A stretch of DNA of 64,000 nt. Origin: Acidobacteriota bacterium (lineage in GTDB: Bacteria > Acidobacteriota > Terriglobia > Terriglobales > Acidobacteriaceae). Location: assembly GCA_018268915.1 (NCBI GenBank), contig JAFDVQ010000001.1, positions 248,001 to 312,000 of the forward strand, written 5' to 3'. The notes beneath the pieces are model-generated. The model did not search any database. It worked only from the letters and a program-made list of their open reading frames with translations, and was not told where the DNA came from. This document shows positions 60,704 through 64,000 of the stretch, piece by piece (positions within the stretch are counted from its first letter, which is position 1; the number at the start of each line of letters is the position of its first letter). Position numbers and translations under genes: made by a program.

Positions 60704-62488
60704 CTACTTACAGGAAGTCGGTTCCGTTTCGATCCTGCTAATCGCTTCCACCTCAGCACCGTTGAGCGCACGCCGATACACCCGAACCTCGCCCACATCG
60801 CCATTGAAGAACAGCCCATCATCCCGCTGAGCGCCGATCAGAATGGGCCCCTTGCTCGATCCCCACGGCACAAGATCATCCTGGCTTTGAACCTCGCGCC
60901 CGTTCACGTACATGCGCAGCTTCCCGAGCGTCTGATCGAACACCGCAGCCGTATGAACCCAGGTGTCAACCGGAAGTCCATCGCCGTTGATCCAATAGTC
61001 CGTCCATCGTGTGCCGAACGTAGTCGCGCCCCATTGCGCCGTGGGGTTGGGCCCGAAGCCGAGCCGCCATTGCGATCCCCAATGCGGTCCCATCTGCGAT
61101 ACCCATGCCGAATAAGCTGCCGGCTTGTGCGGCTTAACCCACGCCGTGACGGAAACAGATCCCGGATTATCGTAGTCTGCATTCTTCGGAAACTCGATGT
61201 AAGCTCCGTTCCCACTGAAGCTGTATGCCATGTTCGCGCGGCCGTGGCGATCGGATGCAGCCGTTGCGCCGTGAATGATCGCCTTCGCATCAGCGTGACA
61301 GACATCTACCGCAGAACCCTGCAGCGGAAGAAGCGCGACGAGACCGGCATTCAGTTCGACCTTCGATCCATAGTTGTTCGGCACTCCCGCATCCGAAGCA
61401 AAGTCCGGAATCGCCCGCAACCGCGCCACATCCTCCTTGCGTCCCGCACCCTCCAGCGAGGCCAGCAGATTCTGGCGTTCGAGCGGATCGAATCTGAAAT
61501 CGGAAGAATACTCCGCCTGCAATTCTTTCCAGAAAACAGCGAGGTTCTCATTGCCCGCGCTCAGCGCATCCAGCATTGGCCGGGCTGCAGAAAACTGCGG
61601 AAGCTTGTCGTCGGAGTACGACGACCCGAAGCGCCTGATCCACGCATGGCGTCGACGCTGCGCCTCGGTGAGATAGCGTGCCGGACCGTGCGAGACATGC
61701 GCATCGGGATTAGCAAGCAATTCGAGTCCGCGATAGAAGCCTCGCAATCCGACGGTGCCGTGCGTCTCGCCCGGAAAGACCTCGTAGTGATATTCGACGT
61801 CCGCATTCGGGCTGCCCTCAAACGTCTTCGCAAACCGCAGCGCGCCTACGGAGATGTCAGCTTCCTCATCGCTGCCCGCGCCAATGAACACAAAGCGCGG
61901 CGTTGGCGCCGGCTTTGCGATGGCTCTTCCGAGAAGCCCAACGAACCGGTCATCAAGCCCATAGCTTGGACTTATCGCAAGATTCGCCTGAAACACCTCA
62001 GGCCGGCGAATGAACGCGTAGAGCGAGAACATCCCCGCATTCGAATGGCCAAGGAGAATATGGTACTTGCCCAGCGAGTACTCCGACGTGAGCTGCGGGA
62101 TCAATTCGTCGGCAAGAAACGCAAGGAACTTGTCCGACGGTCCATTCGCGAACTCAGTTCCATCGAACGCGGGCATAAGGTCGCGCCCACGACTCGTGTT
62201 CACCACACCCGCCACCACCATCGGCGGAAGCCTGCCGCTGCCCGTGAGGTGATTCACTACAACCGCCGCATTGCTGAAGGTCCATTCGCCGTCCAGCACG
62301 ATCAACAGGGGCATGTTGGGCTTTATCTGCTTCGGTACGGAGACAAGGATCTGCCGTTTCTCACCAAGAATTGCGGACTGAATGCTCTCTCGCTTGCCCA
62401 GTGTCACGGCGGCATCCTGAGCCGGTACAATCGTTGCGAAGGCAAAGGTCGCTGCGAACACGGCGGTACAAATTCGAAGAGAGATCAT
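60704..62488 (-). CDS. Esterase D-type hydrolase fused to LamG domain
   Basis: Predicted 594 aa. A Sec signal (ICTAVFAATFAFATIVPAQ) is followed by an alpha/beta hydrolase of the enterochelin-esterase/esterase-D type: ILVSVPKQIKPNMPLLIVLDGEW, LGHSNAGMFSLYAF with the GHSNAG nucleophile Ser, and a later ETHGTVGLRGFYRGLELL with the catalytic His. Residues ~400-590 form a LamG/concanavalin-like domain (FSGNGAYIEFPKNADYDNPGSVSVTAWVKPHKPAAY... WVHTAAVFDQTLGKLRMYVNGREV). A secreted esterase with a carbohydrate- or matrix-binding jelly-roll is likely; the gene is upstream of gcdH on the same strand. Confidence 0.9.
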   Translation of the reverse strand: MISLRICTAVFAATFAFATIVPAQDAAVTLGKRESIQSAILGEKRQILVSVPKQIKPNMPLLIVLDGEWTFSNAAVVVNHLTGSGRLPPMVVAGVVNTSRGRDLMPAFDGTEFANGPSDKFLAFLADELIPQLTSEYSLGKYHILLGHSNAGMFSLYAFIRRPEVFQANLAISPSYGLDDRFVGLLGRAIAKPAPTPRFVFIGAGSDEEADISVGALRFAKTFEGSPNADVEYHYEVFPGETHGTVGLRGFYRGLELLANPDAHVSHGPARYLTEAQRRRHAWIRRFGSSYSDDKLPQFSAARPMLDALSAGNENLAVFWKELQAEYSSDFRFDPLERQNLLASLEGAGRKEDVARLRAIPDFASDAGVPNNYGSKVELNAGLVALLPLQGSAVDVCHADAKAIIHGATAASDRHGRANMAYSFSGNGAYIEFPKNADYDNPGSVSVTAWVKPHKPAAYSAWVSQMGPHWGSQWRLGFGPNPTAQWGATTFGTRWTDYWINGDGLPVDTWVHTAAVFDQTLGKLRMYVNGREVQSQDDLVPWGSSKGPILIGAQRDDGLFFNGDVGEVRVYRRALNGAEVEAISRIETEPTSCK

Positions 62489-62587
62489 TCATTCGCTCCG
62501 GATCGAGGTGTGGGTTCGAAGCCCGAAGTATAGACTGCGACCCCTCACGCTGACTGTGAGGTCAGGGTCTCGCGGAGCCTTGGTGAT

Positions 62588-63715
62588 TCACGCTGCCGCC
62601 TTCAGCCGTCTCTCCAGCAGGAACATGAGCTGAACCTCTTCTTCTCGCAGGGAGTGCTGGTTCTTTCTCATCTTCTTCTCTGCACCTTCAAGCGTTTTGA
62701 TCAACTCTCCTCCAAAATACGTTTCGAGTACGGCCGGATGAACATAGCACTTGCGGCACACCGCCGGAGTATTACCGAGCCGCTCGGCTACCTTCTTGAT
62801 AGCCTCCACCACATTCTTCTTCGCCTGAGTCTGACTCTCGCACACCTCGTACTCGCGCAATGCGAGGCAGGCAAGCACAGTACCGGCCCACGTTCGGAAG
62901 TCCTTGGCGGTAAACGGCTGTTCGGTGATGGCCCGCAAGTATTCGTTCACGTCAGCGGAGTCGACCGTATGCTGCGTGCCGTCTTCGTCGATGTACTGGA
63001 AGAGCTCGTATCCCGGCAGGTCAAGGCATTTCTTCACAATCTTCGCCAGCCGCCGATCGCTCAGATCGATGACATGTTGCTTGCCGCTCTTGCCCTTGAA
63101 TTTGAACCGGACAGTCGAGCCCTCGACGTCAACATGCTTGTTGCGCAGAGTCGTCAGGCCATACGACTTGTTCTCCTTCGCATACTCTTCATTACCGATT
63201 CGGATGAAAGTCGTCTCAAGCAGACGCACAATCGTTGCCAGGACTTTTTCCTTTGGCAAGCCGGGGAGTCCAAGATCCTGCTCGACGCGTTCCCGGATTA
63301 CCGGCAGAGTCTCGCCAAAGACCTTCATGCGCTCATATTTGTTCTCGTCGCGCACCTCGCGCCAGCGCGGATGGTATCTGCTCTGCTTGCGGCCCCTCGC
63401 GTCACGTCCCGTCGCCTGCAAATGCCCGTTCGCCTTGGCGCAGATCCACACATCGTTCCACGCCGGCGGAATGACAAGAGACTTGATTCGCCCGAGAATC
63501 TCTTTATCTCGAACCGGTTTTCCGTCAGCATCGAAATACTGGAAGCTCTTGCCCCTGCGTCGCCGCGTTATCCCCGGCGCGGAGTCGGTGACATATCGCA
63601 AGCCTGCTAATTTGGATGCTTCAACTGGATCGAGGACTATTTCCGTTGTCGTTGACATGGCCCTGTTTTCAAGGAACTTACCTTCTTCGTTCCTGACAGG
63701 GTTGGATGCGGCCAT
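62588..63715 (-). CDS. DNA topoisomerase IB
   Basis: Predicted 375 aa from ATG 63715; an internal ATG at 63658 is a plausible alternative. The bacterial type IB enzyme relaxes supercoils by transient 3'-phosphotyrosyl cleavage. The fold is shown by GLRYVTDSAPGITRRRRGKSFQYFDADGKPVRD, the catalytic region RNKHVDVEGSTVRFKFKGKSGKQH, KDFRTWAGTVLAC and CRKCYVHPAVLETYFGG, where Tyr is the likely nucleophile. Such poxvirus-like enzymes are frequent in soil bacteria and are not essential. The gene stands alone. Confidence 0.93.
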   Translation of the reverse strand: MAASNPVRNEEGKFLENRAMSTTTEIVLDPVEASKLAGLRYVTDSAPGITRRRRGKSFQYFDADGKPVRDKEILGRIKSLVIPPAWNDVWICAKANGHLQATGRDARGRKQSRYHPRWREVRDENKYERMKVFGETLPVIRERVEQDLGLPGLPKEKVLATIVRLLETTFIRIGNEEYAKENKSYGLTTLRNKHVDVEGSTVRFKFKGKSGKQHVIDLSDRRLAKIVKKCLDLPGYELFQYIDEDGTQHTVDSADVNEYLRAITEQPFTAKDFRTWAGTVLACLALREYEVCESQTQAKKNVVEAIKKVAERLGNTPAVCRKCYVHPAVLETYFGGELIKTLEGAEKKMRKNQHSLREEEVQLMFLLERRLKAAA

Positions 63716-63747
63716 TTCTGCGATCGTGTGGTCACGATCGCAAACCG

Positions 63748-63993
63748 CTACTCATCGCCTTCATCCGATCCAAATTCCGGGAGCGGCATCGGCCGGGTGC
63801 TGGTCGGCATTCCCGCGATGGTGTTGAGATCCCGAAGAACCTGTTTCCACCGCTCGGGATCGTGCTTGGTGGTGATAGGCAAATCGAGGTTCGAATAGTA
63901 CCTCTGAATGTCTTCCTTGATCCCCGGCGGGATTGGTTGGGCTGGGTTCTCGACCAGCCTGTGCAGCAGATCCGCGTAAGTTGAATCCGTCAA
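63748..63993 (-). CDS. Hypothetical protein at window edge
   Basis: An 81-aa frame from a TTG codon at 63993, the most upstream start in the window; the frame stays open to the window edge, so the true start may lie outside. It is soluble, with YADLLHRLVENPAQPIPPGIKEDIQRYYSNLD in a helical pattern and an acidic C-terminus (PEFGSDEGDE). No family recognised. It lies 32 bases upstream of the topoisomerase gene on the same strand. Confidence 0.5.
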   Translation of the reverse strand: MTDSTYADLLHRLVENPAQPIPPGIKEDIQRYYSNLDLPITTKHDPERWKQVLRDLNTIAGMPTSTRPMPLPEFGSDEGDE

Positions 63994-64000
63994 TGGATAC

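Noticed and set aside
60686..62533. 615-codon plus-strand frame opposite the esterase-LamG gene
   Set aside because: A high-GC antisense shadow; the minus-strand frame has a signal peptide, a GHSNAG nucleophile motif and a LamG domain, whereas this one is Arg-rich without any domain.

Overview
The window looks like a chromosomal segment of an Acidobacteriota (class Terriglobia / Acidobacteriaceae-like) genome. The pointers are a PadR regulator paired with a large ADOP-type (acidobacterial) FtsX/MacB permease, a tandem overlapping DUF507 pair, a YXWGXW-type secreted protein, a futalosine-pathway menaquinone gene (mqnE), many TAT-signal secreted enzymes and a high-GC coding style. This placement is inference from gene content; no 16S rRNA gene is present.

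Layout. 0-19 kb is mostly housekeeping: the C-terminus of a probable DNA polymerase III delta' subunit, an Hfq-like protein, Sua5, a CYTH phosphatase/cyclase, secA with three small membrane or secreted genes upstream, DinB-like, TIM-barrel, His/Met-rich and phosphoesterase secreted proteins, tmk, an outer-membrane barrel candidate, the YXWGXW protein, recJ, a thioredoxin-like [2Fe-2S] ferredoxin, two DUF507 genes and tRNA-Glu(CTC).

19.1-38.8 kb is an exopolysaccharide/O-antigen-type locus directly 3' of the tRNA-Glu gene. It holds three methyltransferases, two GT2 and at least three GT4-like glycosyltransferases, a CgeB-like glycosyltransferase, an OafA-type acyltransferase, a Wzy-like polymerase, a Wza-like exporter, a Wzc-like chain-length regulator/tyrosine kinase, a Wzx-like flippase, and two secreted proteins I cannot assign. 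Together they form a plausible complete Wzx/Wzy pathway: assembly on a lipid carrier, flipping, polymerisation, length control and export.

38.8-64 kb is mixed. It contains a TAT-exported molybdopterin oxidoreductase with its cytochrome b, padR-ADOP with palindromes upstream, an NADP-dependent reductase, a dienelactone-hydrolase-like protein, a zinc-ribbon protein, an arsR-SRPBCC-VOC cluster whose first gene may be leaderless, amt-glnB, an isolated nuoB, a large OmpA-type protein, a ROK kinase, mqnE, an amidohydrolase, glutaryl-CoA dehydrogenase, an esterase-LamG fusion and topoisomerase IB. Several intergenic hairpins recur with related sequence (3.7, 43.8, 49.6, 51.7 and 55.2 kb).

I saw no CRISPR array, transposase, integrase or phage genes. 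No single feature is clearly a new defence or mobile system. The most interesting leads are the paired small proteins ending in LFQRPPPA upstream of secA, the unassigned secreted proteins in the polysaccharide locus, a possible pseudo-receiver/zinc-ribbon fusion, a His/Met-rich periplasmic protein and the intergenic hairpin family.
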